Assembly: GCF_020991415.1 (NCBI RefSeq)
Contig: NZ_JAJMOY010000005.1
Coordinates: 186,001-250,000, forward strand
Direction: 5' to 3'
DNA from: Flavobacterium sp. ENC
GTDB lineage: Bacteria; Bacteroidota; Bacteroidia; Flavobacteriales; Flavobacteriaceae
DNA: 64,000 nt
Part shown: positions 18,276 through 27,850 of the stretch, piece by piece
Layout: every line of letters begins with the position of its first letter
Numbering within the stretch: position 1 is the stretch's first letter
Notes under the pieces: generated by a model
What the model was told of the DNA's origin: nothing
Databases searched by the model: none
What the model saw: only the letters and a program-made list of their open reading frames with translations
Translations under genes and position numbers: made by a program

Positions 18276-18305
18276 TACTAATTCAAAATAATTAAAAATG
18301 AATAA
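18276..18305 (-). repeat. Conserved 30-bp tail sequence, copy B
   Basis: 29 of 30 bases match copy A (13244-13273), and like copy A it precedes a CCGT-type terminator hairpin by a few dozen bases. Similar sequence just upstream (CAAATAG on the minus strand) suggests the homology is longer but diverged. Confidence 0.7.
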
Positions 18306-18484
18306 TAAGGAGAATATCTATAATCTCTAAAATCACTATTTGAGGGGAAATTTGTCTGGATTGTTTGCGAATGACTCTTCTGTGGTATCTGAGCTGCAAA
18401 TTTGGCCAAAACCAGTCTTTTGGATTTTGTGTTTAAACAACGTAGGAAAATTAATATAATATATTCATATATGCAAATAAAATC
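18278..18484 (-). other. Short open frame or small RNA ending in the conserved tail
   Basis: A 68-codon open frame on the minus strand, with no ATG, ending at a stop inside the conserved 30-bp tail. From a TTG at 18407-18409 it would give 43 residues (…AKFAAQIPQKSHSQT… to …YSFLIILN). It is followed by its own terminator hairpin. It may be a leader peptide, a small RNA, or the remains of a lost gene. No homology was recognised. Confidence 0.35.
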
Positions 18485-18570
18485 TTACTTTATTTTTAAA
18501 ATATAACTTAGTAATCTTATGTAGGTTTATTTGATAAACATAAACATCACTTATTCAAATATTTAAGCCA

Positions 18571-18605
18571 AAAAAAACCGATAGTGAATTTACTATCGGC
18601 TTTTC
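18571..18605 (-). terminator. Terminator of argS
   Basis: CCGATAGT (18578-18585) pairs with ACTATCGG (18592-18599), with an A run on the left that gives T on the minus strand. About 20 bases past the argS stop. Confidence 0.85.
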
Positions 18606-18624
18606 TAAATTTATTTGGTAAAAT

Positions 18625-20403
18625 TTACATTCTCTCCGGAACTTCAATTCCTAATAGTGTAAAAGCAGCTTTTATCACTTCAGCCACTTTTTGGGAAAGC
18701 TGGACTCTGAATACTTTTTTAGTCAGATCGACTTCACCTAAAATATGTACGGACTGATAAAATGAGTTGTATTCTTTTACCAGATCGTAAGTATAATTAG
18801 CAATTAGTGCCGGGCTGTGATTCTGTGCGGCATTTTGAATTACTTCCGGGAAAAGCTCGATTTGTTTTACGAGTTCCTTTTCTTTTTCGTGTAACGCTAT
18901 AGTAGCTGTTGTATTTGAAAAATCGAAATCGGCTTTGCGAATAATCGACTGGATTCTTGCATACGTATACTGAATAAACGGACCTGTGTTTCCGGCAAAA
19001 TCTACTGATTCTTCCGGATTGAACAAAATACGTTTTTTAGGATCTACTTTTAAAATATAATATTTAAGAGCACCAAGACCTATTGTTTTGTACAATTTCT
19101 CTTTTTCTTCGGCAGAATAACTATCGAGTTTTCCTAAATCCTCAGAAATTTGTTTTGCCGTATCGGTCATGTCCTGCATTAGATCATCGGCATCTACAAC
19201 AGTTCCTTCACGGCTTTTCATTTTTCCGGAAGGTAAATCAACCATTCCGTAGGATAAATGATACAGACTTGAAGCCCAGTCGAAACCTAATTTTTTCAGG
19301 ATTAAGAATAAAACCTTAAAGTGATAATCCTGCTCGTTACCAACCGTATAAACCATTCCGCCAACATCGGGCATATCTTTTACACGCTGAATGGCTGTTC
19401 CGATATCCTGGGTCATATAAACGGCTGTTCCGTCTGAACGAAGCACAATTTTACGATCCAGACCTTCATCTGTCAGGTCAATCCAGACTGAACCATCAGG
19501 ATCTTTTTCGAAAACACCACTATCAAGACCTATCTGAACAACATCTTTTCCTAATAAATAGGTATTGCTTTCGTAATAATATTTATCAAAATTAACTCCA
19601 AGATTGGTATAAGTAGTTGCAAAACCATCATAAACCCATTGGTTCATCATTTTCCAAAGTGTGATCACTTTTTCATCTCCGGCTTCCCATTTTTTAAGCA
19701 TATCCTGGGCTTCGATGATCACCGGAGCCTGTTTTTTCGCTTCTTCCTCCGTTTTACCGGATGCCATCAATTGAGCGATTTCAGCTTTATACGCTTTGTC
19801 AAACTCTACGTAATATTTACCAACTAATTTATCTCCTTTTAAATTGGAACTTTCCGGAGTTTCTCCGTTTCCGAATTTCTCCCAGGCCAGCATCGATTTG
19901 CAGATATGAATTCCACGATCGTTGATAATTTGTGTTTTATATACTTTTTTACCCGAGGCCTTAATAATTTCCGCAACGGAATATCCTAACAGATTGTTAC
20001 GAACGTGACCCAAGTGCAATGGTTTATTGGTATTTGGCGACGAATATTCGACCATAATGGCTTTCTCCTCCGGATTTGGCGTTGCATAACCAAATTTTGC
20101 ATTGTCTTTTATTTCATTAAAGAAATTCAAATAATAACTATCGGCAATTACAATATTTAAAAAACCGGATACTACGTTGAAACGCGCTACTTCAGTAACA
20201 TTCTCCACCAGATAATTTCCAATTTTATTTCCTAATTCGACAGGATTGCTTTTAATCACTTTTAGTAAAGGAAACAGTACCATTGTAATATCTCCCTCAA
20301 ACTCTTTTCTGGTAGTCTGAAACTCGATTTTATCAACAGTAACATCAAATAATGCTTGTATTGCTTTTTGTATAGAAGGTGTAAGAATTTGTGATAATGA
20401 CAT
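18625..20403 (-). CDS. argS: Arginyl-tRNA synthetase
   Basis: Class I synthetase charging tRNA-Arg in the cytosol, 592 residues, a standard length. The N-terminal tRNA-binding domain is followed by the HIGH-type motif HLGH in PNTNKPLHLGHVRNNLLG (about 128-145), the connecting region, the KMSKS-equivalent GKMKSREG, and the C-terminal anticodon-binding DALR domain ending LLGIEVPERM. The degenerate KMSKS is normal in ArgS. A minus-strand -7 box TATATTTG lies at 20425-20432. Confidence 0.97.
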   Translation of the reverse strand: MSLSQILTPSIQKAIQALFDVTVDKIEFQTTRKEFEGDITMVLFPLLKVIKSNPVELGNKIGNYLVENVTEVARFNVVSGFLNIVIADSYYLNFFNEIKDNAKFGYATPNPEEKAIMVEYSSPNTNKPLHLGHVRNNLLGYSVAEIIKASGKKVYKTQIINDRGIHICKSMLAWEKFGNGETPESSNLKGDKLVGKYYVEFDKAYKAEIAQLMASGKTEEEAKKQAPVIIEAQDMLKKWEAGDEKVITLWKMMNQWVYDGFATTYTNLGVNFDKYYYESNTYLLGKDVVQIGLDSGVFEKDPDGSVWIDLTDEGLDRKIVLRSDGTAVYMTQDIGTAIQRVKDMPDVGGMVYTVGNEQDYHFKVLFLILKKLGFDWASSLYHLSYGMVDLPSGKMKSREGTVVDADDLMQDMTDTAKQISEDLGKLDSYSAEEKEKLYKTIGLGALKYYILKVDPKKRILFNPEESVDFAGNTGPFIQYTYARIQSIIRKADFDFSNTTATIALHEKEKELVKQIELFPEVIQNAAQNHSPALIANYTYDLVKEYNSFYQSVHILGEVDLTKKVFRVQLSQKVAEVIKAAFTLLGIEVPERM

Positions 20404-20723
20404 GTAAACTTATTTTAAAGTGAGCAAATATACTGCTTATTCATCAATTAGAGAAAATCAAAAACATATAAAATTCCTGAAAAGAGTCAGAATTTCACAA
20501 AAAACACAATCTTTCAATTGTTAAAATTATCAAAAAATCAAAACCTTAATCCATTATAAAACAGCAGATCTCACAAAAAAACAAAATTTATTTTAATTTT
20601 TCTGTAACATATCCACCACAAAAGAGTCTTAATAGGGACTTTGAATTTATTTCCAAAGAAAAAAAAGAAAAACTAAAAACAAGCATCATCATCAATCAAA
20701 TCAAATCAATCAGGTACCACATT
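20404..20723. other. Divergent intergenic region between argS and the TonB-type gene
   Basis: Contains the argS -7 box (minus strand TATATTTG, 20425-20432). The rest is AT-rich with no open frame, hairpin or clear plus-strand -7 box that I can support. Confidence 0.4.
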
Positions 20724-23141
20724 ATGAAATTAAAATTCTTTCTGTTCGCATTACTGGGTGTAATGGCAACAGCACAAGCTCAGAATTCGGGGACAGTCTC
20801 CGGAAAAATTACCGAAAAATCGAACAATGCCCCAATTTCATATGCTACGGTTTCGATCAAGGACAATGGAAAAGTAGTTTCGGGAGTAAATACAGATGAT
20901 AATGGTGATTTTAGCATTAAAAATTTAGCTTTAAAAAATTATACCATCGAAATTCAATACATTGGATTCAGAAAATATATCGGTTCTGTTATTTTAAGCG
21001 ATACTAAAAAGGAAGCTATCGTAAAAGTATCCCTTGAAGAAGAAGCGACACAGCTAAAAGGCGTAAACATTGTAAACGAACGCTCTACAATAGAACAAAA
21101 AATTGACCGAAAAGTAGTTACTGTCGGAAAAGACCTGACGACAGCGGGAGCTTCAGCATCTGATATTATGAACAATATTCCATCTGTAAACGTTGACCAG
21201 GATGGAAAACTTTCGCTTCGCGGAAACGATAATGTTCGTGTTTTAATTGACGGAAGACCAAGTAATATTGACCCGGCCCAGTTATTAAAACAGATTCCTT
21301 CAACTTCTATCAAGAAAATTGAATTGATTACCAATCCAAGTGCCAAATACAATCCGGAAGGAATGTCCGGAATCATTAATATTATTTTGCATAAAAATGC
21401 AAACACAGGCTTCAACGGTAGTTACAGCGGTGGTATTACATTTGGGGAAACGGCCAAATACAATCAGTCACTGGATTTGAATTATAAAACCGGAAAAGTG
21501 AACTTTTTCGGGAATGTGGGACAAAACTTCGGAACCTATTTTAATGATGGTCTGATCAGAAGATTTGATGAGAATATTGTACAGGATCTGGATATTAAAA
21601 ATGAGAATGATTCTTACCTCTACAAAATTGGTATGGATTTCCTGATCAACGACCACAATACTTTGTCTTTTTATACGAATCAGAATAAATCTACCGGAAA
21701 AGGATTTGTAGATACTGATATTGATTATAACAATGGGGATCCGGACATTAAAAACATCTTTCAAAAATCTAAATATTCAGGACCTGAAGAAACCGGAACG
21801 TATAATTTAGCCTATAAACATATTTTCAAAAAAGAAGGTCATACTTTAGATTTTGAAGGAAACTACAGCGATAGCAAAGAAACTCAAAATGCCAATTTTG
21901 ATACTAAAACGACAGCTCCCGATAATACGGTGAATAATATAATTTACAACGATTTGATTAAAAGCGATCGTCAGTTAAGCACACTTAACATTGATTATGT
22001 AAATCCATTAAGCGAAAAATCAACCCTTGAAGCTGGTGCCGAAGCCAGAATTACCAGAACAGGTAATGATTATGCAACTGGAAATCCCGTTGTTGCGGTA
22101 AAAGATCAAATGTCGAATTATACGTATGATACCGATATTTATTCTGCTTATGTAACTTTCGGACAGAAATTCAAAAAATTCAGTTATCAGGTAGGAGCCC
22201 GTTTTGAAAGTTATAAAGTGGCTGCCAATCTGAATTATGGTAAGGAAAAATTTGATGATGATTACATTACGCTGTACCCTTCTGCTTATTTGACTTACAA
22301 CCTAAATGAGAAAAATACGTTACAGCTTAGTTACAGCCGTCGTGTAGACCGACCAAGTTTAGAGCAGACAAAACCGATCCGTGAATTCTCTACTCCTTTG
22401 GTAACGTCCCTTGGAAATCCTGAACTTAGACCTCAGTTTACGAATTCAGTTGAAGTAAATTATACCAAAACATTAGAAAAAGGAAGTTTTACTGCGGGAG
22501 TATTTGTAAGACAAATCAATGATCAGATCAGCAGAATTTTATATCCAGATGTGGCCGACCTGACGGGTAAAAAACAGATTATGTCTTTTACCAACTACGA
22601 CAGCAATACTGCTTATGGATTTGAAGCTTCTTTTAATTATAAAATTACAAAATGGTGGGACATCTCTCCGTCTATTGATTTTTCCAGTATTAATCAACAA
22701 GGGATTGTGTTTTTATATGATAGCCCGACCAAAACCAGTAATCCGGTCGAAAGAAAAATTACTGTATCGGCTTTCAATGCTCGTATGAACTCCAATTTTA
22801 AAGTAAATAAACGTTTAAGCTTCCTGTTATTCGGGTTTTATAAAGGGCCAAGTGACGGACTTCAAAATAATAGTCATGAAATGTACAAAATGGACATAGG
22901 TTCACGTTATACATTGTTAGACAACAAGATGAATATCAGTGTGCGTTTTAATGACGTATTCAATACGATGAAATATGCTTTCGATACAATGTATCCTTAT
23001 CCACAGGCAGGACAGTTTACATGGGAGAGCCAAACGGTTTATTTAGGTTTAACCTATAACTTTGGAGGAGGGAAAATCAAAAAACTGCAACGTAAACAAA
23101 GAGAAGACAACACTAATAAAGACGGTGGCGGAATGTTTTAG
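20724..23141 (+). CDS. TonB-dependent receptor-type outer-membrane beta-barrel protein
   Basis: 805 residues: signal peptide ending ATAQAQ (about 20), a carboxypeptidase-regulatory-like domain (about 24-110, GKITEKSNNAPISYATVSIK), a plug-like domain (about 130-225, with VLIDGRPSNIDPAQLLKQIP and IELITNPSAKYNPEGMSGII), then an outer-membrane barrel of the OMP_b-brl_3 type and a basic tail (KIKKLQRKQRED). This branch is common in Bacteroidota as a single gene without a SusD partner. No neighbour indicates the ligand. Confidence 0.9.
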   Translation: MKLKFFLFALLGVMATAQAQNSGTVSGKITEKSNNAPISYATVSIKDNGKVVSGVNTDDNGDFSIKNLALKNYTIEIQYIGFRKYIGSVILSDTKKEAIVKVSLEEEATQLKGVNIVNERSTIEQKIDRKVVTVGKDLTTAGASASDIMNNIPSVNVDQDGKLSLRGNDNVRVLIDGRPSNIDPAQLLKQIPSTSIKKIELITNPSAKYNPEGMSGIINIILHKNANTGFNGSYSGGITFGETAKYNQSLDLNYKTGKVNFFGNVGQNFGTYFNDGLIRRFDENIVQDLDIKNENDSYLYKIGMDFLINDHNTLSFYTNQNKSTGKGFVDTDIDYNNGDPDIKNIFQKSKYSGPEETGTYNLAYKHIFKKEGHTLDFEGNYSDSKETQNANFDTKTTAPDNTVNNIIYNDLIKSDRQLSTLNIDYVNPLSEKSTLEAGAEARITRTGNDYATGNPVVAVKDQMSNYTYDTDIYSAYVTFGQKFKKFSYQVGARFESYKVAANLNYGKEKFDDDYITLYPSAYLTYNLNEKNTLQLSYSRRVDRPSLEQTKPIREFSTPLVTSLGNPELRPQFTNSVEVNYTKTLEKGSFTAGVFVRQINDQISRILYPDVADLTGKKQIMSFTNYDSNTAYGFEASFNYKITKWWDISPSIDFSSINQQGIVFLYDSPTKTSNPVERKITVSAFNARMNSNFKVNKRLSFLLFGFYKGPSDGLQNNSHEMYKMDIGSRYTLLDNKMNISVRFNDVFNTMKYAFDTMYPYPQAGQFTWESQTVYLGLTYNFGGGKIKKLQRKQREDNTNKDGGGMF

Positions 23142-23189
23142 TCCCGTTTGTATTAGCAGATTTTTATATTTTTAATAATTTCTTGTAGA

Positions 23190-23227
23190 GAAAAGGCCTG
23201 GAGTTTGCCAACTTCAGGCCTTTTTTA
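23190..23227 (+). terminator. Terminator of the TonB-type gene
   Basis: Near-perfect 13-bp stem, AAGGCCTGGAGTT (23193-23205) with AACTTCAGGCCTT (23210-23222), then a T run. It can also serve cutC from the other side. Confidence 0.85.
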
Positions 23228-23250
23228 TTTAGCTTCAAGAGTAAAATTAC

Positions 23251-23922
23251 TCAAAAATTGGCTCTTATATTTTTTATTTCCTCAGGATCCGCTGTTTCAG
23301 AATGATCCGTAATGGCAGAAGAATGATAAAAAGTAGGTTCCAATTTTTCCTGTAACGCCTGAATATTTGAAGATCTCAAACCTCCCCCGGGCATGATTGT
23401 AATCCGGTCGCCGGCTAGTTTTTGAATTTTCTCTAAAACCGAAATTCCTTCCAGAACATTTACACCCTGTCCCGAAGTCAGAATGGTTTTAAAACCGCAG
23501 TCAATTACATCTTCCAAAGATTGCTCTACGTTTTCCACCACATCAAAAGCCCTGTGAAAAGTACACGGAAGCGGACTGGCCAAATCCACCAGTTCTTTAT
23601 TTCGTGTTTTATTAACACTGCCATCTTCCTTTAAAACACCAAAAACAAATCCGTCAATACCTAGTTTTTTAAATTGTTTAATGTCTTGTTTCATTTCGAT
23701 AAGTTCCTCATCCGAATAAACAAAATCTCCGCCACGCGGCCTGATAATGACGTGCATTTTTATCGATAATTGCTCCCGCACCCGTACTCCTAAGATATAA
23801 TTGGGAGTAGTTCCACCGAGTTGCATATTTTCACACAATTCGATTCGGTCTGCTCCGTTCTCCTGGGCGATCAAAGCAGATTCCAAATTAAAACAGGCTA
23901 TTTCGAGTTGATTTTTTTTCAT
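23251..23922 (-). CDS. cutC: CutC-family protein (copper homeostasis family, TIM barrel)
   Basis: 223 residues with the CutC opening LEIACFNLESALIAQENGADRIELCENMQLGG, written here as the segments LEIACFNLES and GADRIELCEN, and the family motifs VIIRPRGGDFVYSDEE, FGVLKEDGSVN, TFHRAFDVV, LTSGQG and IMPGGGLR. The fold is a TIM barrel. Copper handling was proposed for E. coli CutC but is disputed, so the biochemical role remains open. The length is slightly short of the roughly 245-residue norm but all barrel motifs are present. The gene stands alone. Confidence 0.92.
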   Translation of the reverse strand: MKKNQLEIACFNLESALIAQENGADRIELCENMQLGGTTPNYILGVRVREQLSIKMHVIIRPRGGDFVYSDEELIEMKQDIKQFKKLGIDGFVFGVLKEDGSVNKTRNKELVDLASPLPCTFHRAFDVVENVEQSLEDVIDCGFKTILTSGQGVNVLEGISVLEKIQKLAGDRITIMPGGGLRSSNIQALQEKLEPTFYHSSAITDHSETADPEEIKNIRANF

Positions 23923-23991
23923 TTTTTACAATATAATAACATTTTCCTGCGAAGGTCCTTCGTTTCTGAGATAAAACAAACAGGTCAAAAA

Positions 23992-24024
23992 TAAAAAACC
24001 TGTTCAGAAACTGAACAGGTTTTA
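23992..24024 (-). terminator. Terminator of fabH
   Basis: A perfect 12-bp stem, AAACCTGTTCAG (23996-24007) with CTGAACAGGTTT (24011-24022) and an AAA loop, followed by T on the minus strand. Confidence 0.85.
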
Positions 24025-24046
24025 ATATAATATTAAGACAGAAAGT

Positions 24047-25054
24047 TTACCATTTAATAATAGCGCTTCCCCAAGTGAATCCACTTCCGAAAGCAGCTAA
24101 AACAACTGTATCTCCTGTTTTTATTTTTCCCTGTTCCCAAGCTTCTGTCAAGGCAATCGGAATCGATGCCGCAGTGGTATTTCCGTATTTCTGGATGTTA
24201 TTGTACACCTGATCATCTGACAGTTTGAATTTGTTCTGAATGAATTGTGAAATTCTCAAATTCGCCTGATGCGGAATCAGCATATTAATATCAGAAACCT
24301 GTAAACCATTTGCTTCAAGCCCTTCATTGATCACCTCAGCAAAACGAACTACTGCATTTTTAAACACAAATTGCCCGTTCATGTATGGATAATAACTTTC
24401 GTCATTCGGATCATTATCGGCCAGAATATCGGTTACCCAGCGTGCTCCCATACCAGGTGCCTGTAAAGCCAGCTCTTCGGCGTGTTGTCCTTCTGAGTGT
24501 AAATGTGTTGACAAAATTCCTTTGGTCAAATCTTCTTCACGGCTTAAAACCGCTGCTCCTGCTCCATCTCCAAAAATCACCGAAACGCCGCGTCCGCGTG
24601 TTGTCATATCTAATCCTGTTGAATGTACTTCTGAACCAATTACCAAAATGTTTTTATACATTCCGGTTTTGATATATTGGTCTGCAACCGAGATTGCGTA
24701 GATAAAACCAGAACATTGGTTTCTTACATCTAAAGCCCCAACAGTTCTTAAACCTAAATCACGCTGCACTAAAACTCCCGGTCCTGGAAAATAGTAATCC
24801 GGACTTAATGTAGCAAAAACTACAAAATCAATATCTTCTTTGGCAATGCCGGAACGTTCGATTGCAATTTTAGCTGCTTTTACTCCCATAGAAGTTGTGG
24901 TATCCTCTCCACGAATGATATGTCTGCGCTCCTGAATCCCTGTTCTTTCCTGAATCCATTCGTCGTTGGTATCAATAATCTTAGACAAATCATCGTTGGT
25001 GACAACATTTGAAGGAACATAATATCCTAAGCCCGCTATTTTTGAATGATACAT
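24047..25054 (-). CDS. fabH: Beta-ketoacyl-ACP synthase III FabH
   Basis: FabH condenses an acyl-CoA starter with malonyl-ACP to open fatty-acid synthesis; branched starters are typical in Flavobacteria. From the ATG at 25052-25054 it has 335 residues with the triad Cys114 (RNQCSGF), His262 (IPHQANLR) and Asn292 (KYGNTTAAS). An in-frame start further upstream at 25090 is rejected because the -7 box (minus strand TAGATTTG, 25088-25095) overlaps it, leaving the ATG at 25054 as the first usable start. The gene is single, away from other fab genes, suggesting a second FabH elsewhere. Confidence 0.95.
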   Translation of the reverse strand: MYHSKIAGLGYYVPSNVVTNDDLSKIIDTNDEWIQERTGIQERRHIIRGEDTTTSMGVKAAKIAIERSGIAKEDIDFVVFATLSPDYYFPGPGVLVQRDLGLRTVGALDVRNQCSGFIYAISVADQYIKTGMYKNILVIGSEVHSTGLDMTTRGRGVSVIFGDGAGAAVLSREEDLTKGILSTHLHSEGQHAEELALQAPGMGARWVTDILADNDPNDESYYPYMNGQFVFKNAVVRFAEVINEGLEANGLQVSDINMLIPHQANLRISQFIQNKFKLSDDQVYNNIQKYGNTTAASIPIALTEAWEQGKIKTGDTVVLAAFGSGFTWGSAIIKW

Positions 25055-25087
25055 ATTCTTTTTATTATTTGTTAAAAAATTGGATTG

Positions 25088-25095
25088 CAAATCTA
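25088..25095 (-). promoter_or_regulatory. -7 box for fabH
   Basis: Minus-strand TAGATTTG fits TAnnTTTG and sits about 34 bases before the chosen ATG. A TTG lies 24 bases upstream (25120-25122), at the long end of the usual spacing. Confidence 0.5.
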
Positions 25096-25319
25096 AGTAT
25101 ACTTTAAAACATAAGCGTACAAATTACTATTTTTTTCGTAATTGACAATTTAATATACTTTAATAATAGTTTATATTGATTCGTTTTAAATTTCAATAAA
25201 GCAATAAATTCCTATAAAACCTAAAAAAAGTTAAATTTCGAACTTAAAATGTAACAAGACTAAAGTACTTTAGACAAACATTTATCAGTACCATTTTTTA
25301 AACCCCTAAAATTCAAATT

Positions 25320-27731
25320 ATGAAATTAAAGGTTACACTATTATTACTCCTGAATTTTGGCTTTTTTGGCTTTGCACAAGAAAACCTGACCTATCAAAAA
25401 CCTTCTAAATCAATTTTAGATTTAGCCGATTACGAAAGGGCTCCTTCTGTATCTATGGATACCAAAAAAGAATATATGCTGCTGTCTTACAGAAACACCT
25501 ATAAAACATTAGATGATTTAAATCAGGAAGAACTCCGCCTGGCGGGTTTGCGAATCAACCCTGTTACTAATATTTCAAGTACGGTGACTTATGTCAGCAA
25601 CCTGAAAGTGCGAAAAATAAGCAGTACTGATGAAGTACAAGTTGCAGGTTTACCTGATAATCCTAAAATAAGCAATATTATCTGGTCACCGAATGACAAA
25701 AAAATCCTGTTTTCACACACTACCAAATCAGGAGTTGAACTTTGGGTTTTAGATGTTGCTACTGCAAAAGCTACAAAATTAACAGAGGCTACAGTAAATG
25801 CCAATCTTGGCAATCCGTTCAGCTGGTTTTTAGACAATGAAACCATATTGGTAAAAATGCTTCCTAAAAACAGGCAGGCTTTACTGGATTCCAAAAAAGA
25901 CCTGCCAAAAGGACCAATTGTTTCCAATACTTCAGGGGAAAAATCCCAAAACAGGACCTATCCGGATATGTTGAAAAATAAAAATGATGAAATTAATTTT
26001 GAAAACAGCATGACTTCAGAATTATACAAAGTAAACATAAACGGAACTGCCACGCTATTTAAAGAAGCGGCTATGTTTGCCGGCGAACGAATTTCCCCTG
26101 ATGGCAATTACATCATGCTGACTACGATTCAGAAACCATTCTCTTATGTGGTTCCTTTAAACAGATTTCCTTCCAAAACCGTTGTTTATGACAGCAGAGG
26201 AAAAGAAATCAAAACCGTTAACGAAGTTCCTTTAAACGAAATTATTCCTAAAGGTTTTATGGCGGTACGAAAAGGAAAAAGAGAAATGGCCTGGAGAAAT
26301 GACAAACCTGCTACTTTGTCTTATGTGACTGCTTTAGACGAGGGAAATCCTGCAAATAAAGCAGACTTCAGAGACGAAGTTTTTCTTTGGGATGCGCCTT
26401 TTACAAACGATCCAATTACTCTGGTAAAATTACCGCAACGTTTTTCAGGTATAACCTGGGGGAATGATAACATTGCCATTGTTTCCGACGAATGGTATGA
26501 TACCCGTAATGTAAAAACATACTTAATTAATCCATCTACTCCTGGACAGGCTCCAAAAGTGCTTACCGACAGAAATTCTCAGGATGTATATTCTGATCCG
26601 GGTACTTTCGAAACCAGAAAAAATGAATATAACAAATATGTCTTAGCAATCGAAAAAGACAATGCCTACCGTATTGGCGACGGATACACAAAGGAAGGAC
26701 AGTTTCCGTTTATAGATGAATTCAATTTTACAACCTTAAAAAACAAACGCCTTTATACTTCTTCTTATAAAGACAAAAAAGAAGATTTAATTGAAATTGA
26801 AGATTTTAAAACCGGAAAAGTGCTGGTACAAATACAGTCTAAAAGTGACTATCCGAATTATTACTTCAGAAACATCAAAAAACAAAACAGCCTGACACCT
26901 ATTACAGCTTTCAAAAATCCTTTCGAAAGCATAAAAAATGTCAGCAAGGAAGTCATCAAATACAAACGTAAGGACGGTGTTGAACTTTCCGGAACATTAT
27001 ACCTGCCTGCCGGTTATGACAAGGCTAAAAAAGAAAAACTGCCTTTGTTAATCTGGGCATATCCCGCGGAATACAAAGACAAAAACAGCGCAGGTCAATC
27101 GACTCAGAATCCGAATGAGTTTACTTTTCCGTATTATGGATCATTTGTGTATTGGGTTACGAAAGGATATGTGGTTTTAGACGATGCGGCTTTCCCTATT
27201 ATTGGTGAAGGAACCACGGAACCTAATGACAATTTCATTTCACAATTGGTCGATAATGCAGAAGCCGCCATCAATGCCGTTGATGCCCTAGGCTATATCA
27301 ACAGGAAAAAAGTTGCTGTGGGAGGACATTCGTATGGTGCTTTTATGACAGCTAACTTGTTGACGCATTCTAATCTTTTTGCCTGTGGAATTGCCAGAAG
27401 CGGTGCTTATAACAGAACTTTGACACCATTCGGATTTCAGAGCGAGCAGCGCAATTACTGGGAAGCACCTGAAGTTTACAATACAATGTCCCCTTTTATG
27501 AATGCTGATAAAATGAAAACACCACTTCTATTAGTACATGGTGAGGCAGATAATAATCCCGGGACTTTTACCCTGCAAACTGAACGTTACTTTCAGGCTT
27601 TAAAAGGACTGGGAGCTCCTGCAAGAATGGTAATTTTACCTAAAGAAGCACATGGATATGTAGCCAAAGAAAATATATTGCATTTACTTTGGGAACAGGA
27701 TCAGTTTTTAGAAAAGTATTTGAAAAACTAG
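25320..27731 (+). CDS. Exported S9-family serine peptidase (glutamyl/prolyl-oligopeptidase type)
   Basis: 803 residues: signal peptide ending FGFAQ, an N-terminal beta-propeller (about 40-530) and a C-terminal alpha/beta-hydrolase domain. The catalytic triad is readable: Ser671 in GGHSYGAF, Asp744 in VHGEADNN and His778 in KEAHGY. The architecture matches prolyl-oligopeptidase relatives, most like the glutamyl endopeptidase branch known from plastids and many Bacteroidota. The propeller restricts access, so the expected substrates are peptides in the periplasm. It is a single gene with its own terminator. Confidence 0.92.
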   Translation: MKLKVTLLLLLNFGFFGFAQENLTYQKPSKSILDLADYERAPSVSMDTKKEYMLLSYRNTYKTLDDLNQEELRLAGLRINPVTNISSTVTYVSNLKVRKISSTDEVQVAGLPDNPKISNIIWSPNDKKILFSHTTKSGVELWVLDVATAKATKLTEATVNANLGNPFSWFLDNETILVKMLPKNRQALLDSKKDLPKGPIVSNTSGEKSQNRTYPDMLKNKNDEINFENSMTSELYKVNINGTATLFKEAAMFAGERISPDGNYIMLTTIQKPFSYVVPLNRFPSKTVVYDSRGKEIKTVNEVPLNEIIPKGFMAVRKGKREMAWRNDKPATLSYVTALDEGNPANKADFRDEVFLWDAPFTNDPITLVKLPQRFSGITWGNDNIAIVSDEWYDTRNVKTYLINPSTPGQAPKVLTDRNSQDVYSDPGTFETRKNEYNKYVLAIEKDNAYRIGDGYTKEGQFPFIDEFNFTTLKNKRLYTSSYKDKKEDLIEIEDFKTGKVLVQIQSKSDYPNYYFRNIKKQNSLTPITAFKNPFESIKNVSKEVIKYKRKDGVELSGTLYLPAGYDKAKKEKLPLLIWAYPAEYKDKNSAGQSTQNPNEFTFPYYGSFVYWVTKGYVVLDDAAFPIIGEGTTEPNDNFISQLVDNAEAAINAVDALGYINRKKVAVGGHSYGAFMTANLLTHSNLFACGIARSGAYNRTLTPFGFQSEQRNYWEAPEVYNTMSPFMNADKMKTPLLLVHGEADNNPGTFTLQTERYFQALKGLGAPARMVILPKEAHGYVAKENILHLLWEQDQFLEKYLKN

Positions 27732-27789
27732 TTTTTTTTTTAAAGGCACAAAGGTTCTGAGTTACTGAGGTGCTAAGTTTTTTTCAACA

Positions 27790-27827
27790 ACAAACCCGAC
27801 AGGTTTTAAAAACCTGTCGGGTTTTGT
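27790..27827. terminator. Strong bidirectional terminator between the S9 peptidase and ABC genes
   Basis: A 16-bp perfect stem, AAACCCGACAGGTTTT (27792-27807) with AAAACCTGTCGGGTTT (27809-27824), with T or A runs on both sides, placed between convergent genes. Confidence 0.88.
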
Positions 27828-27850
27828 ATTAAGTATCAGATAATTTTTTC

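Noticed and set aside
20954..21415. Minus-strand open frame of 153 codons
   Set aside because: Lies antisense within the TonB-type receptor; no start context or homology.
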